From Kluyvera sichuanensis (GTDB lineage: Bacteria > Pseudomonadota > Gammaproteobacteria > Enterobacterales > Enterobacteriaceae): a stretch of 64,000 nucleotides of DNA. Location of the stretch: assembly GCF_014218705.1 (NCBI RefSeq), contig NZ_JABBJF010000013.1:1-64000 (forward strand), written 5' to 3'. Under the pieces are notes generated by a model that had not been told where the DNA came from, did not search any database, and saw only the letters and a list, made by a program, of their open reading frames with translations. Position numbers and translations under genes: made by a program. How positions within the stretch are numbered: position 1 is the first letter of the stretch; each line of letters begins with the position of its first letter. Below, piece by piece: positions 42,570 through 56,287 of the stretch.

Positions 42570-44325
42570 CTGTACCCTCGCCTTGATTCGTTACTAATTC
42601 ACTTTTATCGCCGCCCGTCGCCAGCGCATCCGGCTCAATGTTCATCGTGCGCAGTACGCCGCCCATGATGGCACCAAAGACCGGCGCGGAAACGGCGCCA
42701 CCGTAGTATTTACCCGCCTGCGGGTCGTTGATCACCACCACCAGCGCAAAGCGCGGCTGGCTGGCTGGCGCAACGCCCGCGGTGTAAGCAATGTATTTGT
42801 TGATATAGCGCCCGTCCGGACCGACTTTTTTCGCCGTACCGGTTTTAATCGCGATACGGTAGCCTTTAATCGCCGCCTTCACGCCGCCGCCGCCAGGCAG
42901 CGCCACGCTTTCCATCATATGAACGACGGTGCGGACAATAGATTCCGGGAAGATACGCTCGCCGGGAACCGGCGGGTCAACTTTGGTTATCGACAGCGGA
43001 CGGTAGATCCCGTAGCTGCCAATCGTTGCGTAGACACGCGCTAACTGTAACGGCGTTACCATTAGCCCGTAGCCGAAAGAGAAGGTGGCCCTCTCTATGT
43101 CAGACCACCGTTGTTTTTGAGGATATAAGCCACTGCGTTCTCCGACCAACCCCAAATTGGTCGCTTTTCCCAGCCCAAAACGTGAGTAAGTATCTACTAA
43201 CGCTGAGGACGGCATCGCTAACGCCAGCTTGGAAACACCGACGTTACTCGACTTCTGTAGAACCCCGGTCAGGGTCAATTCGCTGTAGCGCGCCACGTCT
43301 TTGATTTCGTGGCCGTTAATACGGTAAGGAATAGTGTTCAGCACGGTGTTTTCGCGCACCACGCCGCGCTGTAGCGCGGTCATCACCACCATCGGTTTCA
43401 CCGTAGAGCCCGGTTCAAACACGTCGGTGATGGCCCGGTTACGCATGGTGTCTTTGGCGGTGCCGGTAAAGTTGTTCGGGTTATAGGACGGGCTGTTGGC
43501 CATCGCCAGCACTTCACCCGTGCTCACGTCGACCAGCACGGCGCTGCCGGATTCCGCTTTGTTAAACGCCACGGCGTTGTTCAGTTCGCGGTACACCAGC
43601 GCCTGCAGGCGCTCATCAATGCTCAACGCCAGGTTGTGCGCGGCCTGGCTGTCGGTTGAGGAGATATCTTCAATCACCCGGCCATAGCGGTCTTTACGCA
43701 CGATGCGCTCGCCCGGTTGGCCGGTGAGCCACTTGTCGAAGCTCTTCTCAACCCCTTCAATCCCCTGGCTGTCAACGTTGGTGAAGCCGATGAGGTGAGC
43801 GGTTACTTCTCCGGATGGATAGTAACGGCGCGACTCTTCGCGCAGATAAATCCCCGGCAACTTGAGCTTTTTGATGTAGTCAGCCATGTCAGGGTTCACC
43901 TGACGCGCCAGATAGATAAAGCGCATGCGCGGGTTGGTGTTGATGCGGTTTGCCAACTGGTCCAGCGGGATGTTCAGCGCATCCGCCAGCGCTTTCCAGC
44001 GGTTGTTCAGCATCACGCCGCCCGCTTCATGCAGTTCTTTCGGGTCGGCCCAAATCGCTTTTACCGGCACGCTCACCGCCAGCGGGCGGCCTGAGCGGTC
44101 GGTTATCATACCGCGAGAGGTGGAAACCTGCTGAACGCGCAGGGAACGCATGTCACCTTCACGCACCAGCTTATCCGGGGCAATAATTTGTAGCCAGGCC
44201 GCGCGTCCCAACAGGAACGCAAGCGCCAGAAAAATACAGCCGCAAAGCAACGCAAAACGCCAACCGATAAAGTTGGCCTGTTCTTCCTGACGTTTTGGCT
44301 TAAGCGTTTTTGCCGCTGGTTTCAT
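42556..44325 (-). CDS. ftsI: Septal peptidoglycan transpeptidase FtsI (PBP3)
   Basis: FtsI cross-links septal peptidoglycan with FtsW. The 589-aa class B PBP has one N-terminal membrane segment (residues about 23-43), a pedestal domain and a transpeptidase domain. The active-site STVK lies in [10 protein letters not shown] (Ser near 308), with SSN in QKSSNVGVS and KTGT in [11 protein letters not shown]. The first ATG, at 44325, matches the E. coli start; a TTG three codons upstream is closer to AAGGA and cannot be excluded. It ends [12 protein letters not shown], close to the mature C-terminal processing region. Confidence 0.98.
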   Translation of the reverse strand: MKPAAKTLKPKRQEEQANFIGWRFALLCGCIFLALAFLLGRAAWLQIIAPDKLVREGDMRSLRVQQVSTSRGMITDRSGRPLAVSVPVKAIWADPKELHEAGGVMLNNRWKALADALNIPLDQLANRINTNPRMRFIYLARQVNPDMADYIKKLKLPGIYLREESRRYYPSGEVTAHLIGFTNVDSQGIEGVEKSFDKWLTGQPGERIVRKDRYGRVIEDISSTDSQAAHNLALSIDERLQALVYRELNNAVAFNKAESGSAVLVDVSTGEVLAMANSPSYNPNNFTGTAKDTMRNRAITDVFEPGSTVKPMVVMTALQRGVVRENTVLNTIPYRINGHEIKDVARYSELTLTGVLQKSSNVGVSKLALAMPSSALVDTYSRFGLGKATNLGLVGERSGLYPQKQRWSDIERATFSFGYGLMVTPLQLARVYATIGSYGIYRPLSITKVDPPVPGERIFPESIVRTVVHMMESVALPGGGGVKAAIKGYRIAIKTGTAKKVGPDGRYINKYIAYTAGVAPASQPRFALVVVINDPQAGKYYGGAVSAPVFGAIMGGVLRTMNIEPDALATGGDKSELVTNQGEGTGGRS

Positions 44326-44340
44326 GCGTTGCAATAATCC

Positions 44341-44706
44341 TTATTTCTGCACAACAATATTTTCTTTTGATGGATCAACATGTTGCATCTGCAACTTTTC
44401 GGTAGCGATACGTTCGACGCGGCTATGATCGCCAAGAGCATTCTCTTCGAGGATCAGATTTCGCCACTCAATGTCTAACGCGTCGCGCTCCAGCACCAAC
44501 TGTTCTCGTTGGGCCGTTAACAGGCGGGTATGGTGGGCGGTCGTCACCACCGTTACCGCCGTGACAATGATGCAAATGAACAGACAGAGTGGCAGCTTCC
44601 CGAATTGCAAAAGGTCGTCGCGAATAACGCCAGGCAAGGCATGGCGCTCGCCGTTTCCTAACGACCCGGTTACTTTGCTTAGGGCTTCTGTCACTCTGCC
44701 GATCAT
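44341..44706 (-). CDS. ftsL: Cell division protein FtsL
   Basis: FtsL is a small bitopic divisome protein that forms a coiled coil with FtsB. The 121-aa product has a cytoplasmic N-terminus, one membrane segment ([20 protein letters not shown], residues about 36-55) and a periplasmic heptad region with [18 protein letters not shown]. It overlaps rsmH by four bases. Confidence 0.97.
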   Translation of the reverse strand: MIGRVTEALSKVTGSLGNGERHALPGVIRDDLLQFGKLPLCLFICIIVTAVTVVTTAHHTRLLTAQREQLVLERDALDIEWRNLILEENALGDHSRVERIATEKLQMQHVDPSKENIVVQK

Positions 44707-45644
44707 GCGTTCGTCCTTTCTGCAATACGCAGTACTGAACTACGGGCACGCGGATTCTCTGCCACTTCATCTTCGCCCGGCATCAACTTGCCTAGCGCTC
44801 GTAAATGACGGCCACCCAGCTTCCTGAGTTGCTCTTCGGTCATCGGGATCCCCGCTGGAACTTGTGGACCACGGCTCTGTTCACGCATAAAGCGTTTCAC
44901 GATGCGGTCTTCCAGCGAATGGAAGCTGATGATCGACAGCCGCCCACCCGGGGCCAGCACGCCAAGCGAGCTTTTTAGCGCTTGCTCTATCTCCTCCAGC
45001 TCACTATTCACCCAAATGCGCACCGCCTGGAAGGTACGGGTTGCGGGGTGTTTGAATTTGTCTTTCACCGGCATGGCAGCCGCGATAACTTCCGCCAGCT
45101 CTTTGGTACGGGTCATCGGCTGCTCGCGATTACGCTCAACGATGGCGCGAGCGATACGTTTACCAAAGCGTTCTTCGCCGAAGGTTTTAATCACCCAGGC
45201 AATGTCCGCTTCTTCTGCCGTTTGCAGCCATTCTGCTGCTGACTGACCGCGGGTTGGGTCCATGCGCATGTCCAGCGGGCCATCGCGCATAAAGGAGAAA
45301 CCACGTTCAGCGTCATCAAGCTGCGGTGAAGAAACGCCAAGATCGAGAAGGATACCGTCAATCTTGCCGACAAGATCGCGCTCGGCAACGTAGTCCGCCA
45401 GCGCAGAGAAAGGGCCGTGCACGATGGAAAAGCGTGGGTCATCGATGGTCTTCGCCACCGCGATCGCTTCTGGATCGCGGTCGATCGCAATCAAACGCCC
45501 CTGCTCGCCAAGCTGCGACAGGATAAGGCGCGAGTGACCACCGCGACCAAAGGTACCATCAATATAGATACCGTCAGGACGAATATTCAGGCCGTTAACG
45601 GCCTCATCCAGCAGTACCGTGGTGTGTTTAAAATTTTCCATCAT
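44703..45644 (-). CDS. rsmH: 16S rRNA (cytosine1402-N4)-methyltransferase
   Basis: RsmH (MraW) methylates N4 of C1402 in the ribosomal P site. The 313-aa protein has the SAM-binding [13 protein letters not shown] near residue 30, [13 protein letters not shown] and the C-terminal [16 protein letters not shown]. It lies two bases after mraZ in the dcw cluster. Confidence 0.98.
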   Translation of the reverse strand: MMENFKHTTVLLDEAVNGLNIRPDGIYIDGTFGRGGHSRLILSQLGEQGRLIAIDRDPEAIAVAKTIDDPRFSIVHGPFSALADYVAERDLVGKIDGILLDLGVSSPQLDDAERGFSFMRDGPLDMRMDPTRGQSAAEWLQTAEEADIAWVIKTFGEERFGKRIARAIVERNREQPMTRTKELAEVIAAAMPVKDKFKHPATRTFQAVRIWVNSELEEIEQALKSSLGVLAPGGRLSIISFHSLEDRIVKRFMREQSRGPQVPAGIPMTEEQLRKLGGRHLRALGKLMPGEDEVAENPRARSSVLRIAERTNA

Positions 45645-45646
45645 AT

Positions 45647-46105
45647 TTATAAGGACAAATCCTGCAATCGCTCCGACAGCGCCCCTGAAGCAGATTGTTC
45701 AGCGTCGATATCTTCCTTGACCTGTTGATACCAGGCCGTTTCATCCCACAGTTCAAATTTGTTGAACTGCCCGACCAGCATCACTTCTTTGGTCAATCCG
45801 GCGTGTTGCCGTAAAACCGGCGCAATCAATAATCGCCCGGCATTATCCATCTGGCATTCGCTAGCATGCCCTAACAGCAGTCGCTGTACGCGACGCTCAA
45901 CGGGGTTCATGCTCGACAAACGCGAGAGTTTTTGCTCGATAATTTCCCATTCAGGCAGAGGATAAAGCAGCAGGCAGGGGTGATGGATGTCAATGGTACA
46001 AACCATTTGACCGGTAGCGCTCTCGACTAGCTGGTCCCGATATCGGACAGGGACGGCTAAGCGCCCTTTGCTGTCGAGATTGACTAACGTTGCCCCTCGG
46101 AACAT
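45647..46105 (-). CDS. mraZ: Transcriptional repressor MraZ
   Basis: MraZ represses the dcw operon that it begins. The 152-aa protein has two AbrB-like swapped-hairpin domains, each with the family motif (DSKGRLAVP near residue 10; NAGRLLIAP near residue 86). The start [11 protein letters not shown] is chosen by family similarity; the frame opens 12 codons upstream across the MraZ boxes. MraZ binding sites lie just before the gene. Confidence 0.97.
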   Translation of the reverse strand: MFRGATLVNLDSKGRLAVPVRYRDQLVESATGQMVCTIDIHHPCLLLYPLPEWEIIEQKLSRLSSMNPVERRVQRLLLGHASECQMDNAGRLLIAPVLRQHAGLTKEVMLVGQFNKFELWDETAWYQQVKEDIDAEQSASGALSERLQDLSL

Positions 46106-46123
46106 GCCAGCTTCACCCCCGAT

Positions 46124-46148
46124 TACCACTTTACCCCACAAATTCCCA
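46124..46148 (-). promoter_or_regulatory. MraZ boxes
   Basis: On the minus strand TGGGA, TGGGG and TGGTA recur at exact 10-bp steps, fitting the known MraZ target of TGGGN repeats. The third copy has TGGT instead of TGGG. They lie between the mra promoter and the mraZ ATG. Confidence 0.85.
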
Positions 46149-46156
46149 CTTTAAGG

Positions 46157-46186
46157 AGTTTACGGAGCAGAGGAAAAGCTTGTCAA
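46157..46186 (-). promoter_or_regulatory. mra promoter (Pmra)
   Basis: A consensus -35 TTGACA (46181-46186) and TAAACT (46157-46162) are 18 bp apart on the minus strand. The same pair of elements is known for E. coli Pmra, the main promoter of the dcw cluster. Confidence 0.8.
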
Positions 46187-46660
46187 GCCAGCATGAATGC
46201 CAACAGAGTCCAAAAAACCACTATTTGCGGCCGACAATAGCCCTGATTAATAATTATCCAACAGACGAGGCAAATTAACGCCATGAATACCCGCAAGAAA
46301 AATAGAGGCGGATTCACAAGCCGTTAACGCGACTTAATATCATCGAAAGAATATATAAAGTGTCAGTTTGCGACGCGAGCGGCATTTTAGGACATTCTGA
46401 TGCTCGTTAACAGTCCCTCTGGCGCGCCCCTGCGAGGAATTCGGAGTAGAGAGATTGCCCATTCTGGTAGGTAAGCTGAGAAGTGTTTGTTATTTCGGCA
46501 ATCCGCCGCGAGAATGTAACAAAATAATACACAAATAATTTAATTTTACTTTGCGTTCACATTATTAAGCACTATTCCGCGATCTTAGCGGGGGAATTAA
46601 ATAGAGGGCTAACCAAAATGAAGAATTATCTGAATTAAGAATTGAATGATTTTTTTGTTC

Positions 46661-46689
46661 AATGAAGGCCACCGATCGTAGCCTTCATT
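46661..46689 (-). terminator. Hairpin after cra
   Basis: AATGAAGGC/GCCTTCATT is a perfect 9-bp stem with an eleven-base loop, starting eight bases past the cra stop. On the minus strand it is followed by A-rich rather than T-rich sequence, so it is not a classical intrinsic terminator. It may stabilise the mRNA end. Confidence 0.45.
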
Positions 46690-46697
46690 AAGAGAGC

Positions 46698-47702
46698 TTA
46701 TCGACGGCTCAGACTACCGCGACGGTAAAGATTACGACGAATACGGCTCAAGCCAGGCTTCGGCTTGCGCGGTTCATCGAGGCTTGCCAGCACAATCTCC
46801 AGCACGCGTTCGGCAACATCACGGTGACGCTGGGCTACCGCAAGGACCGGACATTGCAGGAAGTCGAGCAGTTCGTTATCACCAAAGGTCGCAATCGCCA
46901 GATCGGTCGGCAGCTTGCCTTCACGACGCAGCGTCACGTCCATTACCCCTTGCAGCAGCGCAAATGAGGTGGTGAACAGCGCCTGCGGCATCGGGTGCGT
47001 TTCCAGCCATTTTTCAAACAGCTGCGCCGCAGCTTCACGTTCGTAGCTATTGGCATACAGGAAGTGCACGTCGCGCGGGTCATCTTTCCAGGCGGTACGG
47101 AAGCCCTGTTCGCGCAGGAAACTTACCGACAGCTCCGGCAACGCGCCAAGATAAAGAACGGTTTCTGCCGGGAAGGTACGCAGTTCTGCAGCAAGCATTT
47201 CCGCGTCGTCCTGATCGGCGCCCACGACGCTGGTGAAGTGTTCGCGATCGAGCGCACGGTCAAGCGCGACAATCGGGAACGAATCGTTCGCCCAACGCTG
47301 GTAGAAAGGGTGCTCCGGCGGCAGCGATGTTGACACGATAATCGCATCAACCTGGCGTTGCAGCAGGTGCTCGATACAGCGCATTTCGTTGTCCGGCTGA
47401 TCTTCCGAGCAGGCAATCAGTAACTGGTAGCCGCGCTGGCGGGCCTGACGCTCAAGATAGTTTGCGATGCGCGTGTAGCTGGTGTTTTCCAGATCGGGAA
47501 TCACCAGCCCAATAGAACGAGTGCGTCCTGCACGCAGACCGGCGGCTACCGCGTTAGGGTGGTAGTTATGCTCACGCACAACGGCCATCACTTTTTCGAC
47601 AGTCTTGTCGCTGACGCGGTACTGCTTAGCTTTGCCGTTAATCACATAGCTGGCGGTGGTTCGGGAAACACCGGCAAGCCGGGCGATTTCATCCAGTTTC
47701 AC
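46698..47702 (-). CDS. cra: Catabolite repressor/activator Cra (FruR)
   Basis: Cra is the LacI-family regulator of carbon flow that responds to fructose phosphates. The 334-aa product has the N-terminal helix-turn-helix ([20 protein letters not shown]) and a ligand domain with [15 protein letters not shown]. The GTG at 47702 is chosen because the protein then starts with KLDEIA at residue 2 as in E. coli; a longer frame opens 12 codons earlier. It lies between mraZ and ilvH. Confidence 0.97.
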   Translation of the reverse strand: MKLDEIARLAGVSRTTASYVINGKAKQYRVSDKTVEKVMAVVREHNYHPNAVAAGLRAGRTRSIGLVIPDLENTSYTRIANYLERQARQRGYQLLIACSEDQPDNEMRCIEHLLQRQVDAIIVSTSLPPEHPFYQRWANDSFPIVALDRALDREHFTSVVGADQDDAEMLAAELRTFPAETVLYLGALPELSVSFLREQGFRTAWKDDPRDVHFLYANSYEREAAAQLFEKWLETHPMPQALFTTSFALLQGVMDVTLRREGKLPTDLAIATFGDNELLDFLQCPVLAVAQRHRDVAERVLEIVLASLDEPRKPKPGLSRIRRNLYRRGSLSRR

Positions 47703-47797
47703 AATTGCCCCTTGCTTTATAAGTATAATCCGTAACATCTAAACGCAGATTGATCTCATCGGCAATAGCTTTTCTTCGCACTTATTGCTGATTTCGC

Positions 47798-47825
47798 AAA
47801 AAAAAGCCCGACTCCAGGCCGGGCT
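47798..47825 (-). terminator. ilvIH terminator
   Basis: AGCCCGGC/GTCGGGCT with a five-base loop is followed by T8 on the minus strand. It lies 22 bases past the ilvH stop codon and before cra. Confidence 0.93.
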
Positions 47826-47847
47826 ACGATAAAGCGATGAGAGGTGA

Positions 47848-48339
47848 TTAGCGCATAATCTTGTCGCCGCGCGACAAACCAACCACGCCGGAGCGCGCCA
47901 CTTCAACAATTCTGGCGACATCGCGCAGCGAAGCGAGGAATGCATCCAGCTTGTCACTTGTCCCCGCCAGCTGCACGGTATAGAGCGATGGCGTAACGTC
48001 GATGATCTGTCCGCGGAAGATTTCCGTGTTGCGCTTCACTTCGTCACGGCCATAGCCGCTGGCCTGGACCTTCACCAGCATGATTTCACGTTCCACGTGA
48101 GCGCCCTGCCCCAGCTCGTTCACTCGCAGTACGTCCACCAGCTTGTGCAGCTGCTTTTCGATCTGCTCGATGGTCTTTTCATCGCCGACCGTCTGGATAG
48201 TCATGCGGGATAGCGTCGGATCGTCGGTAGGCGCGACGGTCAGACTTTCAATGTTGTACCCACGCTGCGAAAAGAGGCCAATCACGCGCGACAGCGCGCC
48301 GGACTCGTTTTCCAGTAATACAGATAATATCCGGCGCAT
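47848..48339 (-). CDS. ilvH: Acetolactate synthase III small (regulatory) subunit
   Basis: IlvH activates IlvI and gives valine feedback inhibition. The 163-aa protein has an N-terminal ACT domain ([20 protein letters not shown]) and a C-terminal ACT-like half. The start at 48339 matches relatives, and the gene begins two bases after the ilvI stop. Confidence 0.98.
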   Translation of the reverse strand: MRRILSVLLENESGALSRVIGLFSQRGYNIESLTVAPTDDPTLSRMTIQTVGDEKTIEQIEKQLHKLVDVLRVNELGQGAHVEREIMLVKVQASGYGRDEVKRNTEIFRGQIIDVTPSLYTVQLAGTSDKLDAFLASLRDVARIVEVARSGVVGLSRGDKIMR

Positions 48340-48341
48340 AA

Positions 48342-50066
48342 TCAGGTTCTCTCCGTTTTGCTCAGCCACATCTCGTCCATTGCCCCGCCGCGAATCTGCA
48401 TCGGGTAGACGTGCTCGCTGCCATCGACGCAGACGTCGACAAATACCAGGCGGTTATTGCGCACCTGCTCCAGCGCCTGTGCAAGCTTGCTCTCAAGCTC
48501 AGCGGGCTCGGTGATACGAATACCAACATGACCGTAGGCTTCCGCCAGGCGAACAAAGTCCGGCAGCGACTGCATATAGGACTGGGAGTGACGGCCAGAA
48601 TAGATCATATCCTGCCACTGCTTCACCATGCCCAGATAACCGTTGTTCAGGTTTAGCACCAGCACCGGCAGCTCGTACTGCAGCGCGGTTGAGAGCTCCT
48701 GAATGTTCATCTGAATGCTGCCGTCGCCGGTCACGCAGACCACGGTCTCTTCCGGCAGCGCCATCTTCACGCCAAGCGCCGCCGGCAGGCCGAAGCCCAT
48801 GGTGCCGAGGCCGCCGGAGTTGATCCAACGACGCGGTTTATCAAACGGGTAATACAGCGCGGCGAACATCTGGTGCTGACCTACATCTGAGGTGACGTAC
48901 GCTTCACCGTTGGTCAGCTTCCAGATAGTTTCCACTACCGCCTGCGGTTTAATCTGCCCGCTTTGAGTGTCATATTTCAGGCACTGACGTGCACGCCATT
49001 GCTCGATTTGCTGCCACCAGTCGCGGATCTCATCCAGCGGCTGCGCGGCGCTTTCCTGATCCAGCAGCTCCAGCATTTGATCCAACACCTGCCCCGCATC
49101 GCCGACGATCGGAATATCCGCCGGTACCGTTTTAGAGATCGACGTTGGATCGATATCGATATGCAGCACCGTGGCATCCGGACAGTACTTCGCCAGGTTG
49201 TTGGTGGTGCGATCGTCAAAACGCACCCCGACGGCGAAAATCACGTCGGAGTGGTGCATCACCATATTGGCTTCATAGGTGCCGTGCATGCCCAGCATCC
49301 CCAGCGACTGACGATGCGTTGCCGGGAAACCGCCGAGCCCCATCAGCGAAGAGGCCACCGGCAGATTCAGTTTTTCAATCAGCGTACGCAGTTGCGTGTG
49401 GCATTCGGCGTTCACCACGCCGCCGCCCACATATACCACCGGTTTTTTCGCCGCGATAAGCGTCTGCAGCGCACGTTTGATCTGGCCTTTATGGCCGGTC
49501 GTGGTTGGGTTGTAAGAACGCATGCTGACCGCATCGGGCCAGACGTACGGGAGCTTCTTAGCCGGGTTCATAATATCTTTTGGCAGGTCAACCACCACCG
49601 GGCCAGGGCGGCCGCTGGCTGCCAGCCAGAATGCCTTCTTGAGCACGCCGGGAATATCTTCGGTCTGCTTCACCAGGAAGCTGTGCTTCACCACCGGGCG
49701 CGAGATCCCGACCATGTCGCACTCCTGGAAGGCGTCATAACCAATCAGCGACGTCGCTACCTGACCGGAGAGCACGACCAGTGGAATCGAGTCCATATAA
49801 GCCGTGGCAATACCAGTGATAGCGTTTGTCGCCCCAGGGCCGGAGGTGACCAGCACCACGCCCACTTCCCCGGTCGCACGCGCCAGGCCATCGGCCATAT
49901 GCACCGCTGCCTGCTCATGGCGCACCAGCACATGGTCAATCCCCCCTACCGTATGCAGCGCGTCATAAATATCGAGGACGGCGCCTCCAGGGTAGCCAAA
50001 TACCTGCTTTACGCCCTGATCGATTAACGATCGGACGACCATCTCGGCTCCAGACAACATCTCCAT
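48342..50066 (-). CDS. ilvI: Acetolactate synthase III large (catalytic) subunit
   Basis: IlvI is the thiamin-diphosphate enzyme that makes acetolactate and acetohydroxybutyrate for branched-chain amino acids. The 574-aa product has the catalytic glutamate in [12 protein letters not shown], the FAD-binding middle domain and the ThDP/Mg motif from GDGSIQMN to LNLNN. GGGAGG precedes the ATG. The family is usually activated by Lrp from the upstream AT-rich region. Confidence 0.98.
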   Translation of the reverse strand: MEMLSGAEMVVRSLIDQGVKQVFGYPGGAVLDIYDALHTVGGIDHVLVRHEQAAVHMADGLARATGEVGVVLVTSGPGATNAITGIATAYMDSIPLVVLSGQVATSLIGYDAFQECDMVGISRPVVKHSFLVKQTEDIPGVLKKAFWLAASGRPGPVVVDLPKDIMNPAKKLPYVWPDAVSMRSYNPTTTGHKGQIKRALQTLIAAKKPVVYVGGGVVNAECHTQLRTLIEKLNLPVASSLMGLGGFPATHRQSLGMLGMHGTYEANMVMHHSDVIFAVGVRFDDRTTNNLAKYCPDATVLHIDIDPTSISKTVPADIPIVGDAGQVLDQMLELLDQESAAQPLDEIRDWWQQIEQWRARQCLKYDTQSGQIKPQAVVETIWKLTNGEAYVTSDVGQHQMFAALYYPFDKPRRWINSGGLGTMGFGLPAALGVKMALPEETVVCVTGDGSIQMNIQELSTALQYELPVLVLNLNNGYLGMVKQWQDMIYSGRHSQSYMQSLPDFVRLAEAYGHVGIRITEPAELESKLAQALEQVRNNRLVFVDVCVDGSEHVYPMQIRGGAMDEMWLSKTERT

Positions 50067-50458
50067 GGTTTGCCTCCCGGCTTCTGTGCTTAATGGCCCG
50101 AGAATTCATTTCTCTACGGCCATATGCCAGCGGTACGCGGTACGTCCACCGGCACTAAATTATCGGTAACGACCTAACATAACCGCTCGCCACAAGGCAG
50201 GCAATTCACACGTCTGACGTAGATGCGGTACTAAAAAGAGGAAAAATAAAGGGAAAAGGGAAAATGATGGAGGATTACTTCAATGCGAGGAAAAGAATAG
50301 CGTAGATGCTCGGGCGAATGGAGCCATTACAGCAAAACCTGCATTTTTCACTTTATTGCCCCGACGACCAACCGGCAATAACAGCATAAAATTCTTATTT
50401 GTCACAAATAGACAAAACAAACAGAATGCAAATGCACCCTGTTTGCCTTCGAAGTCGA
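50067..50458. other. ilvI-leuO intergenic region
   Basis: This 392-bp stretch lies between two minus-strand genes. It should hold the ilvIH promoter and Lrp sites, as in E. coli, but I cannot define individual Lrp boxes. There is no credible gene. A possible leuO terminator is at 50418-50445. Confidence 0.6.
50418..50445 (-). terminator. Possible leuO terminator
   Basis: CAAACAG/CTGTTTG pairs across a 14-base loop and is followed by TTTTG on the minus strand, 14 bases past the leuO stop. The stem is AT-rich and the loop long, so support is modest. Confidence 0.4.
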
Positions 50459-51430
50459 TTACTGCTGACGGCAGGCGTTAATCAGCAACTCTTCCATCCA
50501 TTGATGGCCTTTATCGCGACCGGCCGCTTCATGCCAGGAAAGATAGCAAGTACGGCTGTTTAGCTTCATTGGCAGCGGTAAAATCTGCAGGTGGAGCTGT
50601 TCAGCAAACTCTTCGGCCAGCCGACGTGGCGCCACGGCGACCATCTGGGTCTGGGAAACCACATTCAGTACGCTAATCAGCGCCATACCTTGATAGGCTA
50701 CACGGCTTTGCTTATCAATGGTGTCATACCACGGCTGGCTAAACGACGCATAGCGATCGAGAGACACAACGGCATGCTCTTCGTTATAAATATCGGTTTC
50801 CGTTACCGGACCATGCACTCGCGGGTGCTTGTTGCTCGCCACCAGAACCATTTCATCGTTAAAGAGTGGAATGCAGGCAAACTCCGGGCGGCGGAACTCT
50901 TCATAACCCAGCACAAACTCAATTTCCTGATAACGCAACTGATGTTCGGTGTTTTGATTTAATGATGATTTAAAAACCATATGAATATGCGGCGCAACTT
51001 CATTCACTTTATTGAGAATGACGGAAGTCAGATAATTATCGAGAGGGCTGCACACACAAAGATTAAATACGCGTTCGCTGCTCAATGGTTCAAAACCTGA
51101 GCCGGGTAATTCATTTTGCACCAGCTGCAATGCTTGACGAACAGAGCCAAACAACTGGAATGCGCGCGCCGTCGGCTGAATACCGCGCCCATAGCGCACA
51201 AATAATTCATCATTGAACATGACTTTCAGGCGAGCGACAGCATTACTGACCGCAGGCTGCGACATGCCTAGCATGTGGGCTGCGCGCGTAATGTTTTGTT
51301 CCTGCATCACCGCATCAAATACGGTCAGCAAATTTAAATCAACCATCCGGAGCTGAGGTTTATTTCCTTCATTAGTTGATGTGCGTTGCTGCTCCGGCGC
51401 ATTAATTACGCTATCAGACTCCAATGTCAT
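50459..51430 (-). CDS. leuO: LysR-family global regulator LeuO
   Basis: LeuO counteracts H-NS silencing at many loci. The 323-aa product has the LysR helix-turn-helix ([20 protein letters not shown], residues about 48-67) and the co-inducer domain. The N-terminal 30 residues before [14 protein letters not shown] differ from E. coli and are about nine residues longer. The first ATG, at 51430, has GGGAG six bases before it; a TTG six codons upstream is possible. It lies between ilvIH and leuABCD in an AT-rich, probably H-NS-bound area. Confidence 0.96.
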   Translation of the reverse strand: MTLESDSVINAPEQQRTSTNEGNKPQLRMVDLNLLTVFDAVMQEQNITRAAHMLGMSQPAVSNAVARLKVMFNDELFVRYGRGIQPTARAFQLFGSVRQALQLVQNELPGSGFEPLSSERVFNLCVCSPLDNYLTSVILNKVNEVAPHIHMVFKSSLNQNTEHQLRYQEIEFVLGYEEFRRPEFACIPLFNDEMVLVASNKHPRVHGPVTETDIYNEEHAVVSLDRYASFSQPWYDTIDKQSRVAYQGMALISVLNVVSQTQMVAVAPRRLAEEFAEQLHLQILPLPMKLNSRTCYLSWHEAAGRDKGHQWMEELLINACRQQ

Positions 51431-52031
51431 ACAAAACTCCCTTTGCAAAATAGCAAAAATATATTGAGGCTATATGATTTACCATGCATATAAGATCCAA
51501 AGAAGAGAATTCAATAAAAAATAGGAATATATAAAGAGGCAAAGCGATATTATTGATGAGTAAAAATCGACCTCATCTATATCACCAAGCGAATGACATG
51601 TAGTTTACCCATAGATCGTACGAATAGACAACGATCCAAAATCGGAACAATAAATTAAGTTTTATTAAAGTGTTTTATTTTTCTCGATTTTAAAATTAAC
51701 ATTTTATATCAAAAATGGCTTTTATCGATTTACAAAACAAGAGCCAATTTTAGATAACCATATATTTATCATGCAGATAGATTCAAACTTAAGAAATGTC
51801 AAACTCATGAGCATTTACGATGAATCGTGTTCAGATGCGACAAAGTATGTAATTCGTGAATTAACAAAAGAAACTATCATCTATGGATAACGGTATTTTT
51901 CAGCACAATTAGCTAATTCATCCGTTTCGTTTCCATATCGAAATCCCCTTCATTTTGTACGTCAGGGTTGACATCGGAAACCATATCCAGTACCACTAAA
52001 AGCATATCGAATTCATCTGGAGAATGATGAC
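51431..52031. other. AT-rich leuO-leuL intergenic region
   Basis: This 601-bp region separates divergent leuO and leuL. Positions about 51460-51900 are strikingly A+T-rich with long A and T runs, unlike the rest of the window. This is expected for an H-NS-silenced leuO promoter. No credible open frame was seen. The leu promoter is at its right end. Confidence 0.75.
51968..51996 (+). promoter_or_regulatory. leuLABCD promoter
   Basis: A consensus -35 TTGACA (51968-51973) is followed after 17 bp by the weak -10 TACCAC. The surrounding sequence (TATCCAGTA, CTAAAAGCATATCG) is close to that remembered for the E. coli leu promoter, whose -10 is also weak. Confidence 0.65.
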
Positions 52032-52118
52032 ATGTTCCGTACCACTCGCTTCAACGGCCTACTACTACTAAACGCCTCTTCTGTGCGCGGTAGGCTGGTG
52101 TGCGACGTTCAACGTTAA
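52032..52118 (+). CDS. leuL: leu operon leader peptide
   Basis: This 28-codon frame has four consecutive leucine codons, all CTA, at codons 10-13 (NGLLLLNAS), as in known LeuL peptides. Ribosome stalling here when charged tRNA-Leu is scarce prevents formation of the downstream terminator. TGGAG lies nine bases before the ATG. It is too short for most gene finders. Confidence 0.92.
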   Translation: MFRTTRFNGLLLLNASSVRGRLVCDVQR

Positions 52119-52136
52119 GTCATCATCAGTTAAACG

Positions 52137-52166
52137 AAAAACCCGCGCCGCTGCGCGGGTTTTTTT
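52137..52166 (+). terminator. leu operon attenuator
   Basis: ACCCGCGC/GCGCGGGT with a four-base loop is followed by a T run, with A4 before the stem. It lies 22 bases past leuL and 43 bases before leuA, as the classical leucine attenuator does. Confidence 0.93.
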
Positions 52167-52209
52167 ATGCTCGTAGCAAGGCGCCCCAAGTTAACCAAGG
52201 ACCTAAACC

Positions 52210-54872
<2,663 letters not shown>

Positions 54873-54874
54873 TC

Positions 54875-56275
54875 ATGGCGAAGACCTTATACGAAAAGTT
54901 GTTTGATGCTCACGTGGTTTATGAAGCGCCAAGCGAAACGCCGCTGTTGTACATCGACCGCCACCTGGTGCATGAAGTGACTTCACCGCAGGCGTTTGAC
55001 GGCCTGCGTGCGCACAACCGTCCGGTGCGCCAGCCGGGTAAAACCTTCGCCACCATGGATCACAACGTCTCTACCCAGACCAAAGACATCAATGCCTCCG
55101 GCGAGATGGCTCGCATCCAGATGCAGGAGTTGATTAAGAACTGCAACGAGTTTGGCGTTGAGCTGTATGACCTGAACCACCCGTATCAGGGTATCGTGCA
55201 CGTGATGGGGCCAGAACAGGGCGTGACCCTGCCAGGCATGACCATCGTCTGCGGCGACTCCCATACCGCGACGCACGGCGCATTTGGCGCACTGGCGTTT
55301 GGTATCGGCACCTCCGAAGTGGAACATGTGCTGGCAACCCAGACCCTGAAACAGGGTCGCGCCAAAACCATGAAGATTGAAGTGAACGGCAAAGCGGCGC
55401 CGGGCATCACTGCCAAAGACATCGTGCTGGCGATTATCGGTAAAACCGGCAGCGCAGGCGGCACCGGCCACGTGGTTGAGTTCTGCGGTCAGGCCATCCG
55501 TGACCTGAGCATGGAAGGCCGTATGACGCTGTGCAACATGGCGATCGAACTGGGCGCGAAAGCGGGCCTGGTGGCACCGGATCAGACCACCTTCAACTAC
55601 GTGGAAGGCCGTCTGCATGCGCCGAAAGGCAAAGATTTTGACGACGCGGTCGCCTATTGGCAGACCCTGAAAACCGACGATGGTGCCACCTTCGACAGCG
55701 TAGTTACCCTGCAGGCTGAAGAAATTGCGCCGCAGGTGACCTGGGGCACCAACCCAGGCCAGGTGATATCCGTGAATGACAATATTCCGGACCCTGCCTC
55801 CTTTAACGATCCAGTTGAACGCGCCAGTGCCGAGAAAGCGCTGGCCTATATGGGCCTGAAGCCAGGCATTCCGCTGACCGACGTCGCGATTGATAAAGTA
55901 TTTATTGGCTCCTGCACCAACTCGCGTATCGAAGACTTACGCGCGGCGGCAGAAATCGCCAAAGGCCGTAAAGTGGCTCCAGGCGTACAGGCGCTGGTTG
56001 TGCCTGGCTCCGGCCCGGTGAAAGCGCAGGCGGAAGCAGAAGGTCTGGATAAGATCTTTATCGAAGCGGGCTTTGAATGGCGTCTGCCGGGCTGCTCCAT
56101 GTGCCTGGCCATGAACAACGATCGTCTGAACCCAGGCGAACGCTGCGCCTCTACCAGCAACCGTAACTTTGAAGGCCGTCAGGGCCGCGGTGGCCGTACC
56201 CATTTGGTCAGCCCGGCTATGGCCGCAGCGGCCGCGGTAACCGGTCATTTCGCCGACATTCGTAGCTTGAAATAA
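54875..56275 (+). CDS. leuC: 3-isopropylmalate dehydratase large subunit
   Basis: LeuC with LeuD isomerises 2- to 3-isopropylmalate using a 4Fe-4S cluster. The 466-aa subunit shows the three cluster cysteines in [14 protein letters not shown] and [10 protein letters not shown], and [13 protein letters not shown] in the active site. It lies between leuB and leuD. Confidence 0.99.
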   Translation: MAKTLYEKLFDAHVVYEAPSETPLLYIDRHLVHEVTSPQAFDGLRAHNRPVRQPGKTFATMDHNVSTQTKDINASGEMARIQMQELIKNCNEFGVELYDLNHPYQGIVHVMGPEQGVTLPGMTIVCGDSHTATHGAFGALAFGIGTSEVEHVLATQTLKQGRAKTMKIEVNGKAAPGITAKDIVLAIIGKTGSAGGTGHVVEFCGQAIRDLSMEGRMTLCNMAIELGAKAGLVAPDQTTFNYVEGRLHAPKGKDFDDAVAYWQTLKTDDGATFDSVVTLQAEEIAPQVTWGTNPGQVISVNDNIPDPASFNDPVERASAEKALAYMGLKPGIPLTDVAIDKVFIGSCTNSRIEDLRAAAEIAKGRKVAPGVQALVVPGSGPVKAQAEAEGLDKIFIEAGFEWRLPGCSMCLAMNNDRLNPGERCASTSNRNFEGRQGRGGRTHLVSPAMAAAAAVTGHFADIRSLK

Positions 56276-56287
56276 GGAAACACCATC

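Larger units (their letters stand above)
46106..46697. other. mraZ-cra intergenic region
   Basis: This 592-bp stretch lies between two minus-strand genes. It holds the MraZ boxes and the mra promoter at its left end and a hairpin near cra at its right end. Between about 46190 and 46660 I see no credible coding frame, RNA gene or long repeat; it becomes AT-rich after 46500. Confidence 0.7.

Noticed and set aside
46661-46689. The cra-downstream hairpin as a classical terminator
   Set aside because: The T run lies on the wrong side for the minus strand, and the plus strand after the stem is not T-rich. It is listed only as a low-confidence hairpin.
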